Positions 17,043 through 24,846 of a DNA stretch of 64,000 bases are shown piece by piece; position 1 is the stretch's first letter, and each line of letters begins with the position of its first letter. Origin of the DNA: Marinithermofilum abyssi (GTDB lineage Bacteria; Bacillota; Bacilli; Thermoactinomycetales; DSM-45169); NCBI RefSeq assembly GCF_014641195.1, contig NZ_BMHQ01000007.1:1-64000 (forward strand), written 5' to 3'. Position numbers and translations under genes: made by a program. Under the pieces are notes generated by a model, which searched no databases, had not been told where the DNA came from, and was given only the letters and a program-made list of their open reading frames with translations.

Positions 17043-17612
17043 GTGTGGGTTTATGAGAAAAAGCTGCAGTACCCCGTTCGAGTCAGCCAATGCAACCCCA
17101 CATTGGCAAAGTACCTGATCGAACAGTACGGCGGCGCTGACGGAGAGCTAGCAGCCGCACTTCGCTACCTCAATCAACGGTACACATTGCCAGACAAAGT
17201 AACCGGACTGCTTACAGATATCGGGACCGAAGAATTCGCCCACTTGGAAATGATTGCGACCATGGTTTACAAGCTCACCAAAGACGCCACACCGGAACAG
17301 CTGAAAGAGGCCGGTCTGGGAGATCATTATGCGGATCATGACCGGGCCCTGTTTTATCACAATGCTGCAGGCAACCCATTTACCGCTACCTATATTCAGG
17401 CCAAAGGCGACCCTATTGCCGACCTGTATGAAGACATCGCTGCAGAAGAAAAAGCACGGGCTACGTATCAATGGCTAATCGACATCTCCGATGACCCGGA
17501 TATCAACGATGGGCTGAAGTTTCTGCGGGAACGGGAGGTGGTTCATTCCCAACGCTTCCGGGAGGCCGTCGAGTTGATCAAGGAGTACAATGAGCAGAAG
17601 AATTTTTTTTAA
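17043..17612 (+). CDS. cotJC: Spore coat manganese catalase-like protein CotJC
   Basis: A 189-residue member of the dimanganese catalase family, shorter than cytosolic Mn-catalases, as CotJC usually is. The four-helix metal site is visible in GADGELAAALRYLNQRY, IGTEEFAHLEMIATMV, DIAAEEKARATYQWL and EREVVHSQRFREAV, which supply Glu and His ligands. It degrades hydrogen peroxide at the coat. It starts with GTG at 17043 after AAGGAAGGTGAG, and is the last gene of cotJABC before a strong terminator. Confidence 0.94.
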   Translation: MWVYEKKLQYPVRVSQCNPTLAKYLIEQYGGADGELAAALRYLNQRYTLPDKVTGLLTDIGTEEFAHLEMIATMVYKLTKDATPEQLKEAGLGDHYADHDRALFYHNAAGNPFTATYIQAKGDPIADLYEDIAAEEKARATYQWLIDISDDPDINDGLKFLREREVVHSQRFREAVELIKEYNEQKNFF

Positions 17613-17625
17613 TGAAACAACAATC

Positions 17626-17656
17626 GGAAAAGGCACCGGGATCCCGGTGCCTTTCC
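17626..17656. terminator. Terminator of cotJABC
   Basis: Perfect hairpin GGAAAAGGCACCGGG/CCCGGTGCCTTTCC between cotJC and the convergent 52-codon gene; usable from both sides. Confidence 0.85.
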
Positions 17657-17682
17657 ATACTTCTATATAGCGTTTTCCTATT

Positions 17683-17841
17683 TCAGCTAACCCCTTTGGT
17701 CAACTGGTGCCACTGTATTTTCAACTGTTCAATCTCTTCTTGGATCGCTTGCTGTTCCAAAAACTCATGGCGTTCCACCGCCTGTTTGTACTCCTCTTTT
17801 TTATCCCTCAGCTTGTTTTTCAACTCCAACACAGGATCCAT
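17683..17841 (-). CDS. Small helical protein, 52 residues
   Basis: A short gene: ATG at 17841 preceded six bases upstream by GAGGTG. The product begins MDPVLELKNKLRDKKEEYKQ and then has EEIEQLKIQWHQL. It is one long charged helix, likely a coiled coil, and slightly resembles the UVR-type helical hairpin of UvrB/UvrC and related proteins. It is convergent with cotJC and shares its terminator. Function unknown. Confidence 0.6.
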   Translation of the reverse strand: MDPVLELKNKLRDKKEEYKQAVERHEFLEQQAIQEEIEQLKIQWHQLTKGVS

Positions 17842-18102
17842 AGGGAACACCTCGATTCGATTGGGTTAATTTTCTCTACCCATCCTTCACCGCAAACAAA
17901 CCCCTCTATTTATTCGAGAGGCAATTTTTGTCGACCGTGTTGCGAATCTTTGCGAATAATGAACTACTAACGGGATAAACCGACAAAAAGGACAGTAAAA
18001 AGAGGATTGGTCCCCGTTGACCGCCATGGAAATTCTGACTACAATAAAATTCCGCGCGACTTTGTATGAGAGATCCCGATGTGGAGAAAGGAGCTTTTAT
18101 CC

Positions 18103-18258
18103 ATGTCTCTCAACACCCAATCCACTCCCTCCTTCCTTAAGGAGTTTCGGTTGATGAAACTAAAAAGCATCATTCGTGACCTGCACAAAATGAACCCCGA
18201 TGAGTTGGCAAAAATTCAAAAGGAATTGGATCATCTCCTCCACTCCTCCAAGAAGTAA
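18103..18258 (+). CDS. Small unknown protein, 51 residues
   Basis: ATG at 18103 with AAAGGAGC upstream. The product contains FLKEFRLMKLKSIIRDLHKM and ends in a helical ELAKIQKELDHLLHSSKK. It is nine bases from the next small gene, so the two form a unit. Basic, helical, no recognised domain. Its place among spore genes is the only hint to role. Confidence 0.6.
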   Translation: MSLNTQSTPSFLKEFRLMKLKSIIRDLHKMNPDELAKIQKELDHLLHSSKK

Positions 18259-18267
18259 GGTGATTGG

Positions 18268-18486
18268 ATGAAGTTCCCTACGGAAAAACTGTTGGTCCAA
18301 ACTTACAAACATGTAGACGAAGCACGGATGTTGCTGGAAGAAGTAATCAACCGTATGGGTAAGCATCAAGCACCCGAAATGCAACTTCCCGAAGATATTC
18401 AAGACCTCGTTGAAATCGCTCTCCAACTCTCCCCGGAACAACGCAAGACGTTGCGTCAATTTTTGGAATCGATTCGTGAACTTTAA
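18268..18486 (+). CDS. Small unknown helical protein, 72 residues
   Basis: Starts at ATG 18268 after TAAGGTGAT. The product is helical and acidic: YKHVDEARMLLEEVINRMGK, then LPEDIQDLVEIALQLSPEQR and a final helix LRQFLESIREL. It follows the 51-codon gene by nine bases. No domain recognised. Confidence 0.65.
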   Translation: MKFPTEKLLVQTYKHVDEARMLLEEVINRMGKHQAPEMQLPEDIQDLVEIALQLSPEQRKTLRQFLESIREL

Positions 18487-18499
18487 CCTCAGCATGAAA

Positions 18500-18525
18500 A
18501 AGGCGCCGATCCTATCCAGCGCCTT
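18500..18525. terminator. Terminator between convergent small genes
   Basis: AAGGCGC/GCGCCTT hairpin with a 12-base loop, preceded by A-tract; ends both the 18268 gene and the opposite 18524 gene, whose stop lies in it. Confidence 0.6.
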
Positions 18526-18946
18526 ATGTTTCATCCGGTTGTTTTTTTTCGGATTGGTACATTTTGCGAGCGAGTACGGAACTGCGAAACACCGCAAACA
18601 GTTTGGAACCATCCACCGCTGTCCATAAGCGGGTTCCCGCTGTCACGGTATCTTCCCCCTGCATCCGGATGTAGTCCAACCGGTGCAACACAGTTAAAAT
18701 GTGATCCCACTCTTTTTTGCTTCCCAAATGTTCATGAAACAGCCGGTATATCTCCGAAATGCTGACGTTTTGCTTCCCTTTTGTTTCTTTCATTTCCGGA
18801 TCCAGTTGAGGATATACCAAACGTCCCCATAAAATCACTATGGCAGCACGGATCGACTGATCGTTTGGAATCGGATTTTTCTTGGGCGTTACGGCATTTC
18901 TGGCGCTTAAATAGGTGCTGAGGGACTGTACAGATAAATCAGCCAT
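18524..18946 (-). CDS. Unknown protein, possibly winged-helix
   Basis: A 140-residue protein with a firm start (ATG 18946 after AGGAGGGAAAGG). The middle, VSISEIYRLFHEHLGSKKEW then DHILTVLHRLDYIRMQGEDT, has the helix-helix-strand rhythm of a winged-helix fold, but there is no family match I can name. An ILWGRLVYPQLD segment precedes it. It stands alone, divergent from the RsfA-like gene across a 310-base AT-rich gap. Confidence 0.6.
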   Translation of the reverse strand: MADLSVQSLSTYLSARNAVTPKKNPIPNDQSIRAAIVILWGRLVYPQLDPEMKETKGKQNVSISEIYRLFHEHLGSKKEWDHILTVLHRLDYIRMQGEDTVTAGTRLWTAVDGSKLFAVFRSSVLARKMYQSEKKQPDET

Positions 18947-19256
18947 GCCTTTCCCTCCTATTTAAATAGATAACAAATTATGTATATTTTAATCCCTATC
19001 ATCTGTATCGCCAGAAATAAGAGTATTTATACCGTGTTTATGAAGATTCTCCCCGGGTTCCCCCTTTTTGTTCATCCAATGTTTGTTTATAATTAGATGT
19101 AAACCATCCTTATAATAGATAAACTTTTACACTTGTAGAATGGATAGTGGATTCTCCTGTTGTTTAATAGGTACCTTTTTCTAACTTTTCGGTGGAAGGT
19201 AGGTTTTTTCACTGTTATATTAATTAATAAGTATGTACCAAATGGGGAGGAATTTG
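18947..19256. other. AT-rich divergent control region
   Basis: 310 bases without a gene between two divergent genes, clearly richer in A+T than its surroundings. It has TATAAT hexamers at 19088-19093 and 19111-19116 that could serve as -10 boxes for the RsfA-like gene, but no well-spaced -35 partner. No structured RNA recognised. Confidence 0.5.
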
Positions 19257-20102
19257 ATGTTCGACACGAAAAAGGGGAAGTACTCGGATGAAGAAAATGA
19301 ACAGATAATTCAAAAAATAAACGAGGGCATTGAGCAGGGCCGGCGGGAACGGGAAATATTGAAGGAACTTTCCACCGAGTTAAACCGGGGTTTTGCAGGA
19401 ATCATGTCACACGTCCGCAAATTGCGGAACCAATATCCGGAGCGCTTTGCCTCCAAAGACAATTCTTCGATCCAACCCCCGGATACCCGTTTGAACAGTT
19501 GGACAGATCAAGAGGAAGACAAGGTTATACAATTGGTCAATCAATATACGGATGAAGGAAAACCGCTTTCTGCAGCCATCATGGAGCTGGAGAAGCAATT
19601 GAACCGCACACAGGGTGCGATATATCAACGGATCTACACCCTGCGTCGAAAGTATCCTGAACGTTTCAACAAAATGCCCGAACCTCGTCCCCGGCGACGG
19701 CGCAAGCTGGAGGATTGGCAAATTCAACGGCCGGTCATCCGTTCCTTGGACGGAAGCTCTCCGTACGATGAATGGAAAGGGGACACCAACGGCCGATCGG
19801 AAGTCGCCGCCGCTTTGGAGCAAGTGAATGATCTTCGTGACTTCTCCCCTACAGCCGCTTCCAAGAATTCCGAGCCGGAACAGGAAGCGGATGAAACGGA
19901 AGAGTCGATGGTGCTGAAGGCTTTCGAAAGCCGATACGGACACACCAACCCTGCGACGAGGGACAAGCTGTTCCGCTTAATGAAACGCTTTGGACACACC
20001 CGAGTATCCATCGCCTTGTTTACACTGCCGGAAGACAAAGAATTTCCGGCCACGGTTGTTGAATTTTTGGAGAAATACCTGGAAAAAAATAAGCCGTATT
20101 AA
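19257..20102 (+). CDS. RsfA-family regulator with two SANT/Myb-like repeats
   Basis: A 281-residue protein with two tandem Myb/SANT-like helix bundles near residues 8-65 and 82-145. The second pass is NSWTDQEEDKVIQLVNQYTD, then GAIYQRIYTLRRKYPERF; the first ends IMSHVRKLRNQYPERF. A variable acidic linker and the C-terminal ESRYGHTNPATRDKLFRLMK follow. This matches RsfA/YlbO-type regulators, which tune sigma-F target genes in the forespore. Start is the ATG at 19257, six bases after GGGGAGG; an ATG at 19233 lies upstream of it. The gene ends in a strong terminator shared with minE. Confidence 0.78.
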   Translation: MFDTKKGKYSDEENEQIIQKINEGIEQGRREREILKELSTELNRGFAGIMSHVRKLRNQYPERFASKDNSSIQPPDTRLNSWTDQEEDKVIQLVNQYTDEGKPLSAAIMELEKQLNRTQGAIYQRIYTLRRKYPERFNKMPEPRPRRRRKLEDWQIQRPVIRSLDGSSPYDEWKGDTNGRSEVAAALEQVNDLRDFSPTAASKNSEPEQEADETEESMVLKAFESRYGHTNPATRDKLFRLMKRFGHTRVSIALFTLPEDKEFPATVVEFLEKYLEKNKPY

Positions 20103-20105
20103 ACC

Positions 20106-20139
20106 AAAGCGCGGGACTTTATGTAAGCCCCGCGCTTTT
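20106..20139. terminator. Terminator between the RsfA-like gene and minE
   Basis: AAAGCGCGGG/CCCGCGCTTT hairpin. The minE stop codon (20119-20121) lies in the loop, so the same hairpin ends both convergent transcripts. Confidence 0.85.
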
Positions 20140-20424
20140 CACCGTTGGATCATCTTCTTTCGCCTCCGTCCGGATCCGGACCGGAATACTGGCATTTAAT
20201 ACCGTCATATTATTCCGTTTTTGCGATTGGGGACGTACTTCCACCTGTCCCACCACATCGTATCCAAAGTCGTTACACAACTCGACTAAGCGGGACTGAA
20301 ACTCCTTCAGCTTGCGCTCATCGATGTCCGAACGTTGGTAACTGAGAACCAGAGCCAGCCGATCATCTGCCGTCTCCGCAGTTGGGCGTTCTTTCTCTTT
20401 ACCGAACATGTTCAAAAATGCCAC
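20119..20424 (-). CDS. minE: Cell division topological specificity factor MinE
   Basis: A 101-residue MinE: membrane-targeting start AFLNMFGK, MinD-contact helix with RLALVLSYQR, then the dimer beta sheet with YDVVGQVEVRPQSQKR and MTVLNASIPVR. MinE stimulates the MinD ATPase and drives pole-to-pole movement that keeps the Z-ring at midcell. It lies 21 bases after minD. Model bacilli use DivIVA/MinJ instead, so MinE here implies an oscillating or MinE-shaped Min system. No minC is in the window. Confidence 0.88.
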   Translation of the reverse strand: MAFLNMFGKEKERPTAETADDRLALVLSYQRSDIDERKLKEFQSRLVELCNDFGYDVVGQVEVRPQSQKRNNMTVLNASIPVRIRTEAKEDDPTVKSAGLT

Positions 20425-20445
20425 AAGGCTTCACCTCAATCATTG

Positions 20446-21246
20446 TCAGGCGATGTGGAAAATCCGCTTGATTCGACTGATCAAACTTGTTTCCTCCAAT
20501 TCCATGAAGGGAACATCTTCTCCGTTGATCCGCCGGGCAATATGGTTAAAAGCACGACCGGCCGTCGATTTGTCGTCGAGGATGACAGGTTCACCCGTGT
20601 TGGAAGAACGGATGATACGCCGATCTTCCGGAACCACGCCCAACAAATTGATAGCCAGATGGCTTTGCACTCGCTCCACACTGAGCATCTCTCCGCCTTT
20701 TACCATTCCCGGCTGCACCCGGTTTACTACCAGATCGATTTGATCCAGATGCGCAGACTCCAGCAGCCCGATCACCCGATCAGAATCCCGAACCGACGGA
20801 ATCTCGGGATTGACCACGAGAATTGCCCGATCCGCAGGTGCGATCGCAGTGCGAAAGCCCCCTTCAATACCGGCAGGTGAATCGATAAGAATATAATCAA
20901 ACTCCTCCCGCAGCTCATTCACCAAATCTTTGACCTGACTAGGGAGCACTTCTTCCTTGTAGCGGGTTTGCGCTGCAGGCAACAACGCCAGTTCCGGAAA
21001 TTCTTTGTGCCGAACCAAAGCCTGCCGTAACTTGGCCGTACCCTCAATCACATCCACCAAGTCATACACAATCCGGTTTTCCAACCCCAGCATCAGATCC
21101 AGCTTACGCAAACCGATGTCCGTATCCATCACGCACACTTTTTTTCCCAATTGCGCCAGACCAAGACCGACGGAAGCTACCGTCGTCGATTTGCCTACAC
21201 CGCCTTTGCCGCTGGTGATGGTAATGGCCACGGATTTGTGCTTCAT
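20446..21246 (-). CDS. minD: Septum site-determining ATPase MinD
   Basis: A 266-residue P-loop ATPase. The deviant Walker A is ITSGKGGVGKSTTVASVG at the N-terminus, with switch regions MDTDIGLRKLDLMLG and YILIDSPAGIEGGF. The end, LEETSLISRIKRIFHIA, is the membrane-targeting amphipathic helix. It recruits the division inhibitor to the membrane. Start chosen at ATG 21246 (MKHKSVAIT) after a GGGGCAAGAG purine stretch; an in-frame ATG at 21273 is less likely. Forms an operon with minE. Confidence 0.93.
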   Translation of the reverse strand: MKHKSVAITITSGKGGVGKSTTVASVGLGLAQLGKKVCVMDTDIGLRKLDLMLGLENRIVYDLVDVIEGTAKLRQALVRHKEFPELALLPAAQTRYKEEVLPSQVKDLVNELREEFDYILIDSPAGIEGGFRTAIAPADRAILVVNPEIPSVRDSDRVIGLLESAHLDQIDLVVNRVQPGMVKGGEMLSVERVQSHLAINLLGVVPEDRRIIRSSNTGEPVILDDKSTAGRAFNHIARRINGEDVPFMELEETSLISRIKRIFHIA

Positions 21247-21453
21247 AACTCTTGCCCCTTTCCCCTTGCCCATTTCTATCTGTGGATTAAACAGCCGTTT
21301 TCTCAACCGACCCTTTGCTTTTTACGTTGAGTGATACTTTGACACTCCCCAACAATTTCTCTATTATTGTATCAAATCTGAACATCCATTAGAAGGGAAT
21401 GGAGAAAATCCTGTATTATGCCATTTTTTTCGACATCTTTCGAAGCGGATTCG

Positions 21454-22113
21454 TCAAATCCAGACATCTTGATAAATGTTTTTCCGACAATGGGGGCAAA
21501 TTTCTGTATCCTCTTCCACTTGATCCCCGCAATGGGGACAAATAAAAATGGCCGTGCCCTCATCCAATCCGCCTAACTTGTGATTTTGCTGCTCCCCCTC
21601 TTTTTTGGAAACCGCATTCATCGAGTAAGGAACCGCTTCGAAAGTTTTCGGTTGTGAAACAGTACCGTTCATCCCATCAGATGGGTGGGCGGTATTTGCG
21701 TTCACCCCCTCCTCCGTTTCCGGCCGGGCAGATTGGCCGGAAGCGTCATCCTGATCCGGAGACGGCAACGGATTCTTTGTGGAGGCCGCTGTCAAAGGTT
21801 TCGGTTCCGAATATTGAACCTGAGAGTTCTTTACCTTTTCCAATTCCTTTTCCAACTCGGCGATTTTTTTCCGAACCTGATTCACCTCTTTCAAAGGTGC
21901 TTCCACTTGTCCCCATTCCAAGGCTTCTGTCTCTTTTCTCTGCCACTTGGTGTATACTTCTCGTCCCAAGCGCCGGTACAACTCTTGCTCCGTTTCCCGT
22001 TTTCTCCGAATAAGGATGGTAAGACGGCTAATCTCCAGCACTTGTTTTGATTTATGTTCGGTCCTTTCCACTCCCCGCTTTACCTTGCTTTTTAAGTCGG
22101 ACAGGATTCCCAC
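21454..22113 (-). CDS. Coiled-coil protein with C-terminal zinc ribbon
   Basis: A 219-residue protein in three parts: a basic N-terminal helix bundle (SKVKRGVERTEHKSKQVLEI), a long coiled coil (VNQVRKKIAELEKELEKVKN) and an unstructured Pro/Ser/Glu stretch, then a zinc ribbon with ICPHCGDQVEEDTEICPHCR (four Cys, CxxC-x10-CxxC). Proteins of this build often sit at membranes or bind nucleic acid, but I cannot name the family. It stands alone upstream of minD on the same strand. Confidence 0.7.
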   Translation of the reverse strand: MGILSDLKSKVKRGVERTEHKSKQVLEISRLTILIRRKRETEQELYRRLGREVYTKWQRKETEALEWGQVEAPLKEVNQVRKKIAELEKELEKVKNSQVQYSEPKPLTAASTKNPLPSPDQDDASGQSARPETEEGVNANTAHPSDGMNGTVSQPKTFEAVPYSMNAVSKKEGEQQNHKLGGLDEGTAIFICPHCGDQVEEDTEICPHCRKNIYQDVWI

Positions 22114-22188
22114 AACTCTCGCTCCTTTTGCAAATCAAATACTTATTTCTCTTTATTTTAACGAGAAATATTCCGGTTCAACAAGAAA

Positions 22189-22220
22189 AACCCTGCGCTC
22201 GCTCCCGATTACGCAGGGTT
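22189..22220 (-). terminator. Terminator of the GFGPGP-repeat gene
   Basis: AACCCTGCG/CGCAGGGTT hairpin with a 14-base loop and a T-run on the minus strand, 22 bases past the stop at 22242. Confidence 0.7.
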
Positions 22221-22241
22221 GGTAAAGAGTATCAGGCTAAA

Positions 22242-22526
22242 TCAAAATTCGTCCGGACCAAAATCGTCAAAACCGCCCTGTGATCTGGGGCCAAAACCGG
22301 GGCCGGGACCAAAATCATCCAATCCGGAACCGAAGCCGGGACCGGGACCAAAATCATCTAGTCCCGAATCGAAACCGGGACCGGGACCAAATCCCGGGCC
22401 GGGACCGAAACCGGGACCCGGGCCAAAACCAGGACGCCTCGGACCTGAACCAAACCCTTTTCTACCCAACTTCCGCGGGGGAAAGCCCAATCCCTTGGGT
22501 CTTTTTCCAAATAGAAAACCCAACAC
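22242..22526 (-). CDS. Gly/Pro/Phe repeat protein, probable spore or surface structural protein
   Basis: A 94-residue low-complexity protein: a basic start (MLGFLFGKRPKGLGFPPRKL), then repeats of GFGPGP alternating with GLDDFGPGPGFGSG. There is no hydrophobic signal. The gene starts with GTG at 22526, with AAGGAG upstream, and is preceded by a sigma-K-like CATAGGATA and followed by a terminator, so it is more than a repeat tract. Repeats of this kind are common in coat and exosporium proteins; that role is inferred. Confidence 0.65.
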   Translation of the reverse strand: MLGFLFGKRPKGLGFPPRKLGRKGFGSGPRRPGFGPGPGFGPGPGFGPGPGFDSGLDDFGPGPGFGSGLDDFGPGPGFGPRSQGGFDDFGPDEF

Positions 22527-22581
22527 GCCTATTCACTCCTTCCCCTGTTCCATCCTCTTGTATCTGGGTGGACGGTCTTTT

Positions 22582-22590
22582 TATCCTATG
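22582..22590 (-). promoter_or_regulatory. Sigma-K-like -10 element
   Basis: CATAGGATA on the minus strand matches CATAnnnTA, the mother-cell sigma-K -10 consensus, about 55 bases before the GTG of the GFGPGP-repeat gene. The -35 (AC) is too short to judge. Confidence 0.35.
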
Positions 22591-22748
22591 CGAAAGAAGA
22601 GGAATGGGGTGGTCAATCCTCTTGCGTCATTGGCGGAATTTACAACACTGTAGGGAGCTCTCTTTCCCGAAAACTCCCCCTACCGATAGCAGAACAGCTC
22701 GCCGGTATAAGCCTGCCGGTAGCGATCGCTGGATTTGATGGTAATCAC

Positions 22749-23981
22749 TCACTGAGCCGAAGACACCTTGTGTTGTACCATTCCATGAGCTTTCTCCTCC
22801 TGAGCCGCGCGCAAACCGTGACGCAGCCACCAGGCACCTGTCACCAGCAGGATTGCAGTCGTCAGGAACAGCCCTCGTATCCCGATCCAGCCGGACAGAT
22901 AGCCGCAGATGATGGGCCCCAGCATATTTCCGAGAAATACGGCACTAGTGCTGTATCCATAGGCGGTACTTTCCTTGCCTTCCGGAGCATGCACCCGGAT
23001 CAAGGCATTGAGGGAGGGGAGCAGTCCTCCTACAGACAAGCCCAACAAAAAGCGCAGCACCAGCAGTTGCCATACCGAGGTAACCATCGCGTGAGGGATA
23101 AAGAAGATCGCCGCTCCCAACATCGCGTAAAAGAGGACTTTCTCGGATCCGTGTCGGTCACCAAACCGTCCCAGCCATGGAGACGCCAACATGTTGGCCA
23201 TTCCTGTTACCGCAGTAACCAAACCGGCAAAAAAGGCCACATACCCGCCGGGAGCGCCCAGCTCGGATACGAACAGGGACATCTGGGGCATCGGCCCCAA
23301 CATCGCGAACTGCAACAGAAATCCGACCATGAACAGAACCGGCAAGGGTCGATAGTGCAAGATAAAGGAACCTTCCTTGAAAAAACCGGCGCGCTCAGCA
23401 TGTTTGTCCGGTTGAACATCCTCTTTCACCGCAAATAGAACGACGAATGTCGCCAGCACAATCAGGAAGCTCGTAATGAAGAAGATCGCCCGAAATCCGA
23501 TCCACTCCGCCATGATCCCTCCAAAAAACGGACCCATGATCGAACCGGCAACCGCTCCCGATTGTAACATTCCTAACGCATATCCGGCACGTTCTTTTGG
23601 TGTATTGGTAGCCGTCAATGAGATCGAAGCCGGGATAAACCCGGATACTGTGCCGTTTACCAGCCGCAGAATCAACAATTGCAGCGGACTGGTGGCCAAT
23701 CCCATTAAACCGATCACCACCGCCATACCAAAACCGGAGCGAAGCACCATGATTTTTCGCCCGATTTTATCCGCCAAAGAACCCCAAACAGGGGCCACTG
23801 CAAAGGCAGACAGGAAGTTGATTCCGAAAATGAGCCCTGACCACAACTGTGTCTGGTCGGGATCCGTCACTCCCATTTCCTTCAGATACAGCGGTAAAAA
23901 CGGAATGATCATGGACATCGCGCCCATTACCAAAAACTGCGAAACCATTAAAATGTACAAATTGCGTCTCCATGTTTCCAT
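22749..23981 (-). CDS. MFS efflux transporter, DHA1-like
   Basis: A 410-residue twelve-helix carrier of the drug:H+ antiporter-1 group. The intrahelical motif GSLADKIGRKIMVLRSG (motif A) lies between helices 2 and 3, and LRLVNGTVSGFIPASISL and GALVAGSIMGPFFGG-type Gly-rich segments (motif C) follow in helices 4-5. A charged loop (AVKEDVQPDKHAERAGFF) joins the halves. Likely exports drugs or other amphipathic compounds; the substrate is unknown. Divergent genes and no regulator next to it. Confidence 0.82.
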   Translation of the reverse strand: METWRRNLYILMVSQFLVMGAMSMIIPFLPLYLKEMGVTDPDQTQLWSGLIFGINFLSAFAVAPVWGSLADKIGRKIMVLRSGFGMAVVIGLMGLATSPLQLLILRLVNGTVSGFIPASISLTATNTPKERAGYALGMLQSGAVAGSIMGPFFGGIMAEWIGFRAIFFITSFLIVLATFVVLFAVKEDVQPDKHAERAGFFKEGSFILHYRPLPVLFMVGFLLQFAMLGPMPQMSLFVSELGAPGGYVAFFAGLVTAVTGMANMLASPWLGRFGDRHGSEKVLFYAMLGAAIFFIPHAMVTSVWQLLVLRFLLGLSVGGLLPSLNALIRVHAPEGKESTAYGYSTSAVFLGNMLGPIICGYLSGWIGIRGLFLTTAILLVTGAWWLRHGLRAAQEEKAHGMVQHKVSSAQ

Positions 23982-24085
23982 GACCCTCGTTCATCTCCTC
24001 CTTGTGATCCATAGTTATTTCGTCTATCGAAATATAGAAACAAAAGAAAGCTGCCTCTTGCTCAGGCAGCATGTACACACTTTTT

Positions 24086-24343
24086 TCAAACCGTGCTCTT
24101 CTGGGGTTTGTGAAATTCAGTAGCCAGCTCCCGGCGAAGGGAGCGCTCCACCCGTGTTACAAAAGACAGTCTCTCGATGCGCCGGATCAACTGGTTTGCT
24201 CTTCGACCGTCGATATACATAAACACATATTTCAGCCTCTTGGACATGTAATGGATGTTTCCCATCCGGCCCAAAGACCGAGCCGCCTTCAGATCCTTCA
24301 CCCAAACAGCCAAGCCGAGCCGTTCCGCGGTCTGCAAAGCCAT
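24086..24343 (-). CDS. ylbG: YlbG family protein
   Basis: An 85-residue protein matching the DUF2129/YlbG family, with RLGLAVWVKDLKAARSLGRM and GNIHYMSKRLKYVFMYIDG. In bacilli ylbG lies next to ylbF, and here the two are separated only by one small gene on the other strand, which supports the call. Function is not established. ATG at 24343 has AAAGGGG upstream. Confidence 0.88.
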   Translation of the reverse strand: MALQTAERLGLAVWVKDLKAARSLGRMGNIHYMSKRLKYVFMYIDGRRANQLIRRIERLSFVTRVERSLRRELATEFHKPQKSTV

Positions 24344-24520
24344 TCGTGAAAACCCCTTTATCCGGTAATCAATGGGCGCAATCGTTGATCTGTCGTTCTA
24401 GTACATCCGATACTACAAAAATCAAAACGGTAAACATTTATATAGCATCCTAATCTATGGTAACATGCATTTGGAATCTGCGCAAATCGGCTACCGCCAC
24501 TTTCCCGGGAGGGAATGCCC

Positions 24521-24838
24521 ATGCTGGAAAAAATAATGGATCTCCTCGTTCGGAGATTGACCCAATCTCCTTTGTGCCGTCAGGCGTGGTTCCGGTATTT
24601 CGCAGGAACGTCCTTCTTGTATGTGGTGACGGTTGATAGTGCGACCCGTGGACAAGTCGACGCGCTCATACGAGAGCAAGCGGGTTTGCTCACCCAAGGA
24701 ACGGAACTTTTTTATGAATCCACCTTTGTACGAAAATCGGACCGCGGCTGGGTATATCGCTTCCGATTTCGTTATCCCGAAGGCAAAAGTTTCTGCTGCG
24801 GCAATCAGTGCCCCGATTGTATCTTGCTGAACAGCTGA
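24521..24838 (+). CDS. Unknown protein with a Cys-rich end
   Basis: A 105-residue protein, no family recognised. It has a hydrophobic/aromatic middle (WFRYFAGTSFLYVVTVDSAT), a helical part and the C-terminal FCCGNQCPDCILLNS, whose four Cys could bind a metal. I chose ATG 24521 over 24515 because the GGGAGG ribosome site is too close to the first. It lies between ylbG and ylbF on the opposite strand, an unusual insertion into that neighbourhood. Confidence 0.6.
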   Translation: MLEKIMDLLVRRLTQSPLCRQAWFRYFAGTSFLYVVTVDSATRGQVDALIREQAGLLTQGTELFYESTFVRKSDRGWVYRFRFRYPEGKSFCCGNQCPDCILLNS

Positions 24839-24846
24839 TGCCAGAT

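Noticed and set aside
22242-22526. Short regular GC-rich repeats resembling a CRISPR array
   Set aside because: Unit lengths vary, there are no unique spacers and no cas genes; they encode the GFGPGP repeats in frame.
22219-22653. A Pro-rich plus-strand frame over the same repeats
   Set aside because: Every frame of this repeat is open. Only the minus-strand frame has a ribosome site, a promoter-like element and a terminator.
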